Of a stretch of 64,000 nucleotides of DNA, positions 34,431 through 47,070 are shown one piece after another; the first letter of the stretch is position 1, and the number at the start of each line of letters is the position of its first letter. The notes beneath the pieces are model-generated. The model had not been told where the DNA came from and searched no databases. It saw only the letters and a list, made by a program, of their open reading frames with translations. Both the position numbers and the translations under genes were made by a program. This DNA is from Megalopta genalis (lineage: Eukaryota; Arthropoda; Insecta; Hymenoptera; Halictidae): contig NW_027476398.1 of the NCBI RefSeq assembly GCF_051020955.1, positions 124,001 to 188,000 on the forward strand, in the 5' to 3' direction.

Positions 34431-37400
34431 CTAAATCTTCAACATCGCATTGATTTGCATCTAAATCATGTGCTTCGCAAGGATTTGAAGCTAACTCGAT
34501 TGTTTAGTCTGCATTTGAAGGTATATCACTTATCTCCCAAGTGTTTGAAGCTAAATCATTTGTTTCGCATGGATTTGAAGCTAAACCTTCTACATCGCAT
34601 TGATTTGACGATAAATCATGTGTTTCGCTTGGATATGAAGCTAACTCGTTTGTTTCGTCTACATTTGAAGCTATATCACTTTTATCGCAAGTATCAGAAG
34701 CTAAATCATTTGTGTCGCATTGATTTGAAGCTATCTCGTTTGTTTCGTCAGCATTAGAAGCTCTATCACTTATATTGCAAGTATCTGAAGCTAAATCATT
34801 GGTTTCGCATGGATTTGATGCTAAACCTTGTACATAGCATTGATTTGAAGCTATATCATGTGTTTCGCATGGAGTTGTAGCTAAACCTTCTACATCGCAT
34901 TGATTTGCTTCTAAATCATTTGTTTCGCATGGATTTGAATCTTACTCGTTTGTTTCGTCTACACTTGGAGCAACATCACTTATATCGCTAGTATCTGAAG
35001 CTAAATCATTTGTTTCCCATGGATTTGAAGCTAAACCTTCTTCATTGCATTGATTTGCAGCTAAATCATGTGTTTCGCATTGATTTGAAGCTAACTCGTT
35101 TGTTTCCCCTGCATTTGAAGCTATATCACTTATATCGCAAGTATCTGATGCTGAATCACTTGTTTCGCATGGATTTGACGCTAAACCTTCTACAACGCAT
35201 TGATTTGCAGCAAAATCATGTGTTTCGCACGAATGTGAAGCTCATAGATGTGTTTCGCATTAATTTTAAGCTAAATCATGTGTTACGTATGGAATTGAAG
35301 CTAACTGGTTTGTTTCGCCAGCATTTGAAGCTATATAGCCAATATCCCAACTGTTTGAAGCTCAATCATTTGTATCGCATGGATTTGAAGCTAAACCTTC
35401 TACATCGCATTGATTTGTTGCTAAATCCTGCGTTTCGCATGGATTTGGAGCTAACTCGTTTGTTTCTCCTGCATTTGAAGCTATATCACTTATATCCCGT
35501 GTGTTTGAAGCTAAATCATTTGTTTCGCATGGATTCGAAGCTAAATCATGTGTATCGCATGGATTTTGAAACTAACTCGTTTGATTCGTCTGCATTGGAA
35601 GCAATATCACTTATATCGCAAGTATCTGAAGCTAAATCATTTGTGTCGCATGGATTTGAAGCTAAACCTACTACATAGCATTGATTTGAAGCTCAATCAT
35701 GTGTTTTGCATGGATTTGAAGTTAACTCGTTTGTTTCCCCTGCATTTGAAACTATGTCACTTATATCGCGAGCAACTGATGCTTAATCACTTGATTCGCA
35801 TGGATTTGAAGCTAAACCTTCTACATCGCATTGATTTGCATCTAAATCATGTGCTTCGCAAGGATTTGAAGCTAACTCGTTTGTTTAGTCTGCATTTGAA
35901 GGTATATCACTTATATCCCAAGTGTTTGAAGCTAAATCATTTGTTTCGCATGGATTTGAAGCTAAACCTTCTACATCGCATTGATTTGACGATAAATCAT
36001 GTGTTTCGCTTGGATATGAAGCTAACTCGTTTGTTTCGTCTGCATTTGAAGCTATATCACTTATATCGCAAGTATCAGAAGCTAAATCATTTGTGTCGCA
36101 TTGATTTGAAGCTATCTCGTTTGTTTCGTCTGCATTACAAGCTATATCACTTATATCGCAAGTATCTGAAGCTAAATCATTGGTTTCGCATGGATTTGAA
36201 GCTAAACCTTCGACATCGCATTGATTTGCTGTTAAATCATGTGTTTCGCATGGATTTGAAGCTAAATCATGTGTTACGTATGGAATTGAAGCTAACTGGT
36301 TTGTTTCGTCTGCACTTGAAGCAATATCACATATATCGCTAGTATCTGAAGCTAAATCATTTGTTTCGCATGGATTTGAAGCTAAACCTTCAACATCGCA
36401 TTGATTTGCATCTAAATCATGTGCTTCGCAAGGATTTGAAGCTAACTCGTTTGTTTAGTCTGCATTTGAAGGTATATCACTTATCTCCCAAGTGTTTGAA
36501 GCTAAATCATTTGTTTCGCATGGATTTGAAGCTAAACCTTCTACATCGCATTGATTTGACGATAAATCATGTGTTTCGCTTGGATATGAAGCTAACTCGT
36601 TTGTTTCGTCTGCATTTGAAGCTATATCACTTTTATCGCAAGTATCAGAAGCTAAATCATTTGTGTCGCATTGATTTGAAGCTATCTCGTTTGTTTCGTC
36701 AGCATTAGAAGCTCTATCACTTATATTGCAAGTATCTGAAGCTAAATCATTGGTTTCGCATGGATTTGATGCTAAACCTTGTACATAGCATTGATTTGAA
36801 GCTATATCATGTGTTTCGCATGGAGTTGTAGCTAAACCTTCTACATCGCATTGATTTGCTTCTAAGTCATTTGTTTCGCATGGATTTGAATCTTACTCGT
36901 TTGTTTCGTCTACACTTGGAGCAACATCACTTATATCGCTAGTATCTGAAGCTAAATCATTTGTTTCCCATGGATTTGAAGCTAAACCTTCTTCATTGCA
37001 TTGATTTGCAGCTAAATCATGTGTTTCGCATTGATTTGAAGCTAACTCGTTTGTTTCCCCTGCATTTGAAGCTATATCACTTATATCGCAAGTATCTGAT
37101 GCTGAATCACTTGTTTCGCATGGATTTGACGCTAAACCTTCTACAACGCATTGATTTGCAGCAAAATCATGTGTTTCGCACGAATGTGAAGCTCATAGAT
37201 GTGTTTCGCATTAATTTTAAGCTAAATCATGTGTTACGTATGGAATTGAAGCTAACTGGTTTGTTTCGCCAGCATTTGAAGCTATATAGCCAATATCCCA
37301 ACTGTTTGAAGCTCAATCATTTGTATTGCATGGATTTGAAGCTAAACCTTCTACATTGCATTGATTTGTTGCTAAATCCTGCGTTTCGCATGGATTTGGA

Positions 37401-38230
37401 GCTAACTCGTTTGTTTCTCCTGCATTTGAAGCTATATCACTTATATCCCGTGTGTTTGAAGCTAAATCATTTGTTTCGCATGGATTCGAAGCTAAATCAT
37501 GTGTATCGCATGGATTTTGAAACTAACTCGTTTGATTCGTCTGCATTGGAAGCAATATCACTTATATCGCAAGTATCTGAAGCTAAATCATTTGTGTCGC
37601 ATGGATTTGAAGCTAAACCTACTACATAGCATTGATTTGAAGCTCAATCATGTGTTTTGCATGGATTTGAAGTTAACTCGTTTGTTTCCCCTGCATTTGA
37701 AACTATATCACTTATATCGCGAGCAACTGATGCTTAATCACTTGATTCGCATGGATTTGAAGCTAAACCTTCTACATCGCATTGATTTGCATCTAAATCA
37801 TGTGCTTCGCAAGGATTTGAAGCTAACTCGTTTGTTTAGTCTGCATTTGAAGGTATATCACTTATATCCCAAGTGTTTGAAGCTAAATCATTTGTTTCGC
37901 ATGGATTTGAAGCTAAACCTTCTACATCGCATTGATTTGACGATAAATCATGTGTTTCGCTTGGATATGAAGCTAACTCGTTTGTTTCGTCTGCATTTGA
38001 AGCTATATCACTTATATCGCAAGTATCAGAAGCTAAATCATTTGTGTCGCATTGATTTGAAGCTATCTCGTTTGTTTCGTCTGCATTACAAGCTATATCA
38101 CTTATATCGCAAGTATCTGAAGCTAAATCATTGGTTTCGCATGGATTTGAAGCTAAACCTTCGACATCGCATTGATTTGCTGTTAAATCATGTGTTTCGC
38201 ATGGATTTGAAGCTAAACCTTCAACATCGC
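34431..38230 (+). repeat. 1,951-bp tandem duplication, two near-identical copies
   Basis: About 34,431-36,381 and 36,382-38,200 match at an offset of exactly 1,951, which is 65 monomers plus one base. The extra base is in the 31-bp unit GGATTTTGAAACTAACTCG near 35,561 and 37,512. Differences are few, for example CGCATGG against TGCATGG near 35,379 and 37,329, and CATCGC against CATTGC near 35,405 and 37,356. A truncated earlier version with offset 1,381 begins near 34,167 (partner 35,548). This is one of the youngest-looking duplications in the window. Confidence 0.92.
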
Positions 38231-41200
38231 ATTGATTTGCAGCTATATCATGTGTTTCGCATGGATTTGAAGCTAACTCGTTTGTTTCGACTGCATTTGA
38301 AGCTATATCACTTATATCGCAAGTATATGAAGCTAAATCATTTGTGTCGCATGGATTTGTAGCTGGACCTTCTACATAGCATTGATTTGAAGCTAAATCG
38401 TTTGTTTCGCATGGATTTGGAGCTAACTCGTTTGTTTCTCCTGCATTTGAAGCTATATCACTTATATCCCAAGTGTTTGCAGCTCAATCATTTGTTTCGC
38501 ATGGATTTGAAGCTAAACCTTCTAAATCGCATGAATTTTAAGCTCAATCATGTGTTCCGCATGGATTTGAAGCTAACTCGTTTGTTTCATCTGCACTTGA
38601 AGCAATATCACATATATCGCTAGTATCTGAAGCTAAATCATTTGTGTCGCATGGATTAGAAAGCTAAACCTTCTACATCGCATTGATTTGCAGCTATATC
38701 ATGTGTATCGCATGGATTTTGAAGCTAACTCGTTTGATTCGTCTGCATTCGAAGCAATATCACTTATATCGCAAGTATCTGAAGCTAAATCATTTGTGTC
38801 GCATGGATTTGAAGCTAAACCTTCTAAATCGCATTGATTTCAAGCTATATCATGTGTTTCGCATGGATTTGAAGCTAACTCGTTTGTTTCCCCTGCATTT
38901 AAAGCTATATCACAAATCGAAAGTATGTGACTCTAAATCATTTGTTTCGCGTGGGTTTGAAGCTAAGCATTCTACATCGCATTCATTTGCTGCTAAATCA
39001 TGTGTTTTGCACGGATTTGAAGCTAACTCGTTTGTTTCGCATGCAGTTGAAGCTATATCACATATATCGCAAGTATCTGAAGCTAAATCATTGGTTTCGC
39101 ATGTATTTGAAGCTAAACCTTCGACATCGCATTGATTTGCTGTTAAATCATGTGTTTTGCATGGATTTGAAGCTAACTCGTTTGTTTCCCTTGCATTTGA
39201 AGCTGTATCACTTATTTCGCAATTATCTGATGCTAAATCATTAGTTTCGCATGGATTTGAAGCTAAACCTTCTACATCGCATTGATTTGACGATAAATCA
39301 TGTGTTCGCTTGGATATGAAGCTAACTCGTTTGTTTCGCCTGCAGTTGAATCTATATCACTTATATCGCAAGTATTTGAAGCTAAATCATTTGTTCCGTA
39401 TGGAGTAGAAGCTAAGCCTTCTACTTCGCATTGATTTGAAGCTAAATCGTTTGTTTCGCATGGATTTGGAGCTAACTCGTTTGTTTCTCCTGCATTTGAA
39501 GCTATATCACGAATCGAATGTATCTGATCCTAAATCATTTGTTTCGCGTGGGTTTGAAGCTAAGCATTCTAGATCGCATTGATTTGCTGCTAAATCATGC
39601 GTTTCGCATGGATTTGAAGCTAACTCGTATGTTTCGTCTGCATTTGAAGCCATATCACTTATATCGCAAGTATCTGAAGCTAAATCATTGGTTTCGCGTG
39701 GATTTGAAGCTGAACCATCTACATAGCAATGATTTGAAGCTCAATCATGTGTTTTGCATGGAGTTGCTGCTATCTCGTTTGTTTCCCCTGCATTTGAAGC
39801 TATATCACTTATATCGCATGCATCTGATGCAAAATCATTTGTGTCGCATGGATTTGAAGGTTACTTGTTTCGCCTGCATTTGAAGCTATATCACTTGTAT
39901 CGCATGTATCTGATGCAAAATCATTTGTGTCGCATGGATTTGAAGGTTACTTGGTTCGCCTGCATTTGAAGCTATATCACTTGTATCGCAAGTATTTGAA
40001 GAAAAATCATTTTTTTCGCATGGATTTGAAGCTAAACCTTCTACATCGCATTGATTTGCAGTTCAATCATGTCTTTCGCATGGATTTGAAGCTAACTCGT
40101 TTGTTTCGTCTGCATTTGAAGCTACGTCACTTATATCGCAAGTATCTGATGCTAAATCATTTGTGTCGCGTGGATTTGAAGCAAAACCTTCTACATCGCA
40201 TTGATTTGCAGCTAAATCATGTGTTTCGCACGAATTTGAAGCTAATAGATGTGTTTCGCATTAATTTTAAGCTAAATCATGTGTTACGTATGGAATTGAA
40301 GTTAACTGGTCTGTTTCTCCTGCATTTGATGCTATATCACAAATCGAATGTATGTGACCCTAAATAATTTGCTTCGCGTGGGTTTGAATCTAAGCATTCT
40401 ACATCGCATTGATTTGTTGCTAAATCCTGTGTTTCGCATGGATTTGGAGCTAACTCGTTTGTTCCTCCTGCATTTGAAGCTATATCACAAATCGAATGTA
40501 TGTGACCCTAAATCATTTGTTTCGCGTGGGTTTGAAGCTAAGCATTCTACATCGCATTGATTTGCTGCTTAAACATGTGTTTCGCATGGATTTGAAGCTA
40601 ACTCGTTTGTTTCGTTTGCATTTGAAGCTATATCTCTTATATCCCAAGTGTTTGCAGCTCAATCATTTGTTTCGCATGGATTTGAAGCTAAACCTTCTAA
40701 AACGCATGAATTTTAAGCTCAATCATGTTTTCCGCATGGATTTGATGCTAACTCGATTGTTTCGTCTGTACTTGAAGCAATATCACATATATCGCTAGTA
40801 TCTGAAGCTAAATCATTTGTTTCGCATGGATTTAAAGCAAAACCTTCTAAATCGCATTGATTTGCAGCTATATCATGTGTTTCGCATGGATTTGAAGCTA
40901 ACTCGTTTGTTTCCCCTGCATTTAAAGCTATATCACAAATCGAAAGTATGTGACTCTAAATCATTTGTTTCGCGTGGGTTTGAAGCTAAGCATTCTACAT
41001 CGCATTCATTTGCTGCTAAATCATGTGTTTTGCACGGATTTGAAGCTAACTCGTTTGTTTCGCATGCAGTTGAAGCTATATCACATATATCGCAAGTATC
41101 TGAAGCTAAATCATTGGTTTCGCATGGATTTGAAGCTAAACCTTCGACATCGCATTGATTTGCTGTTAAATCATGTGTTTTGCATGGATTTGAAGCTAAC

Positions 41201-43690
41201 TCGTTTGTTTCCCTTGCATTTGAAGCTGTATCACTTATATCGCAATTATCTGATGCTAAATCATTAGTTTCGCATAGATTTGAAGCAAAACCTTCTACAT
41301 CGCATTGATTTGCAGCTAAATCATGTGTTTCGCTTGGATTTGAAGCTAATAGATGTGTTTCGCATTAATTTTAAGCTAAATCATGTGTTACGTATGGAAT
41401 TGAAGCTAACTGGTTTGTTTCGCCTGCATTTGAAGCTATATAGCTTATATCCAAACTGTTTGAAGCTCAATCATTTGTTTCGCATGGATTTGAAGCTAAC
41501 TCGTTTGTTGCGCATGCAGTTGAATCTAAATAACATATATCACAAGTATCTGAATCTAAAGTATTTGTTTGGCATGGATTTGAATCTAATCCACGTGTAT
41601 CGCATGAGTTTTAAGCTAAATCATGTGTTCTGCGTGGATTTGAAGCTAACTCGTTTGTTTCGACTGCACTTGAAGCAATATCACTTATATCGCTAGTATC
41701 AGAAGCTAAATCATTTGTTTCGCATGGATTTGAAGCTAAACCTGCAACGTCGCATTGATTTGCAGCTAAATCATGTGTTTCGCATGGATCTGAAGCTTAC
41801 TCGTTTGTTTCCCCTGCATTTGAAGCTATATCATTTATATCGCAAGTATCTGATGCTAAATCATTTGTTTCGCATGGATTTGTCGCTAAATCTTCTACAT
41901 CGCATTGATTTGCAGCAAAATCATGTGTTTCGCTTTGATTTGATGCTAACTCGTTTGTTTCCCTTGCATTTGAAGCTATATCACTTATATCGCAATTATC
42001 TGATGCTAAATCATTAGTTTCGCATGGATTTGAAGCAAAACCTTCTACATCGCATTGATTTGAACCTAAATCATGTGTTTCGCACGAATTTGAAGCTAAT
42101 AGATGTGTTTCGCATCAATTTTAAGCTAAATCATGTGTTACGTATTGAATTGAAGCTAAACCTTCTACATCGCATTGATTTGCAGCTAAATCCTGTGTTT
42201 CGCTTGGATTTGAAGCTTACTCGTCTGTTTCGTCTGCATTTGAAGCCATATCACTTATATCCCGAGTGTTTGAAGCTAAATGAGTTGTTCCGCATGGATT
42301 AGAAACTAAGCCTTCTACTTCGCATTGATTTGAAGCCAAATCCTTTGTTTCGCATGGATTTGGAGCTAACTCGTTTGTTTCTCCTGCATTTGAAGCTATA
42401 TCACTAATCGAATGTATCTGATGCAAGATCATTTGCGTCGCATGAATTTGAAGGTAACTTGTTCCGCCTGCATTTGAAGTTATATCACTTGTATCGCAAG
42501 TTTTTGAAGAAAAATCATTTTTTTCGCACGGATTTGAAGCTAAACCTTCTACATCGCATTGATTTGCAGTTCAATCATGTCTTTCGCATGGATTTGAAGC
42601 TAACTCGTTTGTTTCGTCTGCATTTGAAGCTAACTCGTTTGTTTCTCCTGCATTTGAAGCTATATCACGAATCGAATGTATCTGATCCTAAATCATTTGT
42701 TTCGCGTGGGTTTGAAGCTAAGCATTCTAGATCGCATTGATTTGCTGCTAAATCATGCGTTTCGCATGGATTTGAAGCTAACTCGTATGTTTCGTCTGCA
42801 TTTGAAGCCATATCACTTATATCGCAAGTATCTGAAGCTAAATCATTGGTTTCGCGTGGATTTGAAGCTGAACCTTCTACATAGCAATGATTTGCAGCTC
42901 AATCATGTGTTTTGCATGGATTTGCTGCTATCTCGTTTGTTTCCCCTGCATTTGAAGCTATATCACTTATATCGCATGTATCTGATGCAAAATCATTTGT
43001 GTCGCATGGATTTGAAGGTTACTTGTTTCGCCTGCATTTGAAGCTATATCACTTGTATCGCATGTATCTGATGCAAAATCATTTGTATCGCATGGATTTG
43101 AAGGTTACTTGGTTCGCCTGCATTTGAAGCTATATCACTTGTATCGCAAGTATTTGAAGAAAAATAATTTTTTTCGCATGGATTTGAAGCTAAACCTTCT
43201 ACATCGCATTGATTTGCAGTTCAATCATGTCTTTCGCATGGATTTGAAGCTAACTCGTTTGTTTCGTCTGCATTTGAAGCTACGTCACTTATATCGCAAG
43301 TATCTGATGCTAAATCATTTGTGTCGCGTGGATTTGAAGCAAAACCTTCTACATCGCATTGATTTGCAGCTAAATCATGTGTTTCGCACGAATTTGAAGC
43401 TAATAGATGTGTTTCGCATTAATTTTAAGCTAAATCATGTGTTACGTATGGAATTGAAGTTAACTGGTCTGTTTCTCCTGCATTTGATGCTATATCACAA
43501 ATCGAATGTATGTGACCCTAAATAATTTGCTTCGCGTGGGTTTGAATCTAAGCATTCTACATCGCATTGATTTGCTGCTAAATCATGTGTTTCGCTTGGA
43601 TTTGAAACTAACTCGTTTGTTTCCCCTGCATTTGAAGCTATATCACTTATATCGCAATTATCTAAAGATAAATCATTAGTTTCTCATGTA
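38231..43690 (+). repeat. Type I block rich in 28-bp and 26-bp monomers, with 2,023- and 3,158-bp offset duplications
   Basis: About 38,870-39,250 repeats at about 40,893-41,273 (offset 2,023). About 39,469-40,410 repeats at about 42,627-43,568 (offset 3,158). The short E unit with GAATGTATGTGACCC or GAATGTATCTGATCC (28 bp) occurs at about 38,920, 39,515, 40,345, 40,495, 40,945, 42,410, 42,670 and 43,505. A 26-bp D unit (GAAGGTTACTTGTTTCGCC type) occurs near 39,856, 39,942, 42,451, 43,013 and 43,101. These odd lengths disrupt any reading frame repeatedly. No gene is seen. Confidence 0.85.
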
Positions 43691-45370
43691 TTTGAAGCTA
43701 AGCCTTCTACTTCGCATTGATTTGAAACTAAATCATGTGTTTCGCATGGATTTGAAGCTAACTTGTTTGTTTCGCCTGCATTTGAAGCTAAATCATGTAT
43801 ATCACAAGTATTTGAAGCTAAACTATTTGTTTCACACGGATTCGAAGACAATCCTTCTACATCGCACTGATTTGAAGGTAAATCGTGTGTTTCGCTCGAT
43901 ATGAAGCTAACTCGTTTGTTTCGTTTGCATTTGAAGCTATATCACTTATATCGCAAGTATCTGAAGCTAAATCATTTGCTTCGCATGGATTTGAATCTAA
44001 ACCTTCTACATCGCATTGATTTGCAGCTAAATCATGTGTATCGCATGGATTTGAAGCTAACTCGTTTGATTCGTCTGCATTTGAAGCTATATCACTTCTA
44101 TCCCAAGTGTTTGGCGCTGAATCATTTGTTTCGCATGGATTTGAAGCTAAAGCTTCTACACCGCAATGATTTGGAGCTAAATCATGTGTTTCGCTTGGAT
44201 TTGAAGCTAAACCTTCTACATCGTATTGATTTCAAGCTAAATCATGTGTTTCGTTTGGATTTGAAGCTAACTCGTTTGTTTCCCCTGCATTTGAACCTAT
44301 ATCACTTATATCGCAAGTATCTGATGCTAAATCATTTCTTACGCATTGATTTGAAGCTAAACCTTCTACATCGCATTGATTTGCAGCTAAATCAAGTGTT
44401 TCGCATCGATTTGAAGTTAACTCGTTTGTTTCGCCTGCAGTTGAAGCTATATCACATATATCCGAAGTGTTTGAAGCTCAATCAATTGTTCCGCATCGAT
44501 TTGAAGCTAAGCCTTCTACTTCGCATTGATTTGAAGCTAAATCAAGTGGAACGCATGGATTTTGAAGCTAACTCGATTGATTCGTATGCATTTGATGCTA
44601 TATCACTTATATCGCAAGTATTTGAGCTAAATCATTTTTGTCGCATGGATTTGAAGCTAAGGCTTCTACTTCTCATCTATTTGAAGCTAAATGATGTGTA
44701 TAGCATGAATTTTGACGCTAACTGGTTTGATTCGACTGTATTTGAAACTATATCACTTATATACCAATTGTTTGAAGCTGAATCATTTGTTTCGCAAGGA
44801 TTTGAAACAAAGCCTTCTACATCGCAATGATTTGAAGCTAAATCATGTGTTTCCCATGGATTTGAAACTAACTCTCTTGTTGCGCATGCTGATGAACCTA
44901 AATAACGTATATCACAAGTATTTGTAGCTAAACCATTTGTTCCGTAAGGATTTGAAGCTATTCTTTCTACTTCGAATTGATTTGTAGCTAAATCATTTGT
45001 TTCGCATGGATTTTAAGCTAACTCGTTTGTTTCGCATACAGTTGCAGCTATATCACCTATATCACAAGTGTTTGAAGCTCAATCATTTGTTTCGCATAGA
45101 TATGAAGCTAAACAATGTACATCCCATTGATTTGATGCTAAACATTGTGTACCGCATGGATTTGAATCTAAACCTTCTACATCGCATTGATTTGCAGCTA
45201 AATCATGTGTTTCGAATGGATTTTGAAGCTGACTCGTTTGATTCGTCTGCATTTGAAGCTATATCACTTATATCCCAAGTGTTTGAAGCTCAATCATTTG
45301 TTTCGCATAGATATGATGCTAAACCTTCTACATCGCATTGATTTGCAGCTGAATCATGTGTTTCGCATGG
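43691..45370 (+). repeat. Transition block related to 21.6-23.6 kb
   Basis: A short Type II island at 43,691-43,855 (CATGTATATCACAAG, GCCTTCTACTTCGC) precedes the TTTCGCTCGATATGAAGC short unit at about 43,891, the third site of this marker. The rest is Type I with 31-bp GGATTTTGAAGC units and, at 44,870-45,360, sequence matching about 22,200-22,335 and 23,250-23,420. One full 211-bp step is at about 45,205. After 45,370 the array becomes Type II to the window end. Confidence 0.75.
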
Positions 45371-47070
45371 ATTTGAAGCTAACTCGTTTGTTTCGCATGC
45401 AGTTGAAGCTAAATCATGTATATCACATGTATTTGAAGCTAAATCATTTGATTGGCATGGATTTGAAGCTGAGCCTTCTACTTCGCATTGATTTGATGCT
45501 AAATCATGTGTTTCGGTTGAATTTGAAACTAATACGTTCGTTTCGCATGCATTTGATGCTTAATCATGTATAAAACAAGTATTTGAAGTTAAGCTATTCG
45601 TTTCACATGGATTTGAAGCTAAGCCTTCTACTTCGCATTGATTTGAAAATAAATCATCTGTTTCGCGTGGATTTTAAGCCAACTTGTTTATTTCGCATGC
45701 AGTTGAAGCTAAACCATGTATATCGCAAGTATTTGAAGCTAAAGCAATTGATTCGCTTGGATATGCAACTAAGCCTTCTACTTCGCCTTGATTTGAAGCT
45801 GAACCATTTATTTCGCATGAATATTAAGCTAAACCATGTGTTTCTAATGAATTTTAAGCTAAATCATGTGTTTCGCATGGATTTGAAACTAACTCGATGG
45901 TTTCGCCTGCATTTGAAGCTAAATCATGAATATCACAAGTATTTGAAGCTAACTCATTTGTTTCGCATGCATTTGAAGCGAAATCATGTATATCACATGT
46001 AATTGAAGCTAAACCATTTGATTCGCATGGATTTGAAGCTAAGCCTTCTACTTCGCATTGATTTGATGCTAAATCATGTGTTTCGGTTGAATTTGAAACT
46101 AATACGTTCGTTTCGCATGCATTTGATGCTAAATAATGTATAAAACAAGTATTTGAAGTTAAGCTATTCGTTTCACATGGATTTGAAGCTAAGCCTTCTA
46201 CTTCGCATTGATTTGAAAATAAATCATCTGTTTCGCGTGGATTTTAAGCCAACTTGTTTATTTCGCATGCAGTTGAAGCTAAACCATGTATATCGCAAGT
46301 ATTTGAAGCTAAAGCAATTGATTCGCTTGGATATGCAACTAAGCCTTCTACTTCGCCTTGATTTGAAGCTGAACCATTTATTTCGCATGAATATTAAGCT
46401 AAACCATGTGTTTCTAATGAATTTTAAGCTAAATCATGTGTTTCGCATGGATTTGAAACTAACTCGATGGTTTCGCCTGCATTTGAAGCTAAATCATGAA
46501 TATCACAAGTATTTGAAGCTAACTCATTTGTTTCGCATGCATCTGAAGCGAAATCATGTATATCACATGTAATTGAAGCTAAACCATTTGATTCGCATGG
46601 ATTTGAAGCTAAGCCTTCTTCTGCGCATTGATTTGATGCTAAATCATGTGTTTCGGTAGAATTTGAAACTAATACGTTTGTTTCGCATGCAGTTGATGCT
46701 AAATCATGTATAAAACAAGTATTTGAAGTTAAGCTATTCGTTTCACATGGATTTGTAGCTAAGCCTTCTACTTCGCATTGATTTGAAAATAAATTATCTG
46801 TTTCGCGCGGATTTTAAGCCAACTCGTTTATTTCGCATGCAGTTGAAGCTAAACCATGTATATCACAAGTATTTGAAGCTAAAGCATTTGATTCGCTTGG
46901 ATATGAAACTAAGCCTTCTACTTCGCCTTGATTTGAAGCTGAACCATTTATTTCGCATGAATATTAAGCTAAACCATGTGTTTCTAATGAATTTTAAGCT
47001 AAATCATGTGTTTCGCATGGATTTGAAACTAACTCGATTGTTTCGCCTGCATTTGAATCTAAATCATGAA
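45371..47070 (+). repeat. 570-bp tandem triplication (19 monomers x 3)
   Basis: Copies begin at TATCACATGTATTTG or TATCACATGTAATTG at about 45,420, 45,990 and 46,560. Copies 1 and 2 are almost identical over 570 bp; copy 3 has more changes (CTTCTGCGCATTG, GGTAGAATTTG) and departs near 47,070. Characteristic units are TATAAAACAAGTATTTGAAG, AAGCTATTCGTTTCACATGG and CATGAATATTAAGC. The offset is an exact multiple of 30. No gene is seen. Confidence 0.92.
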
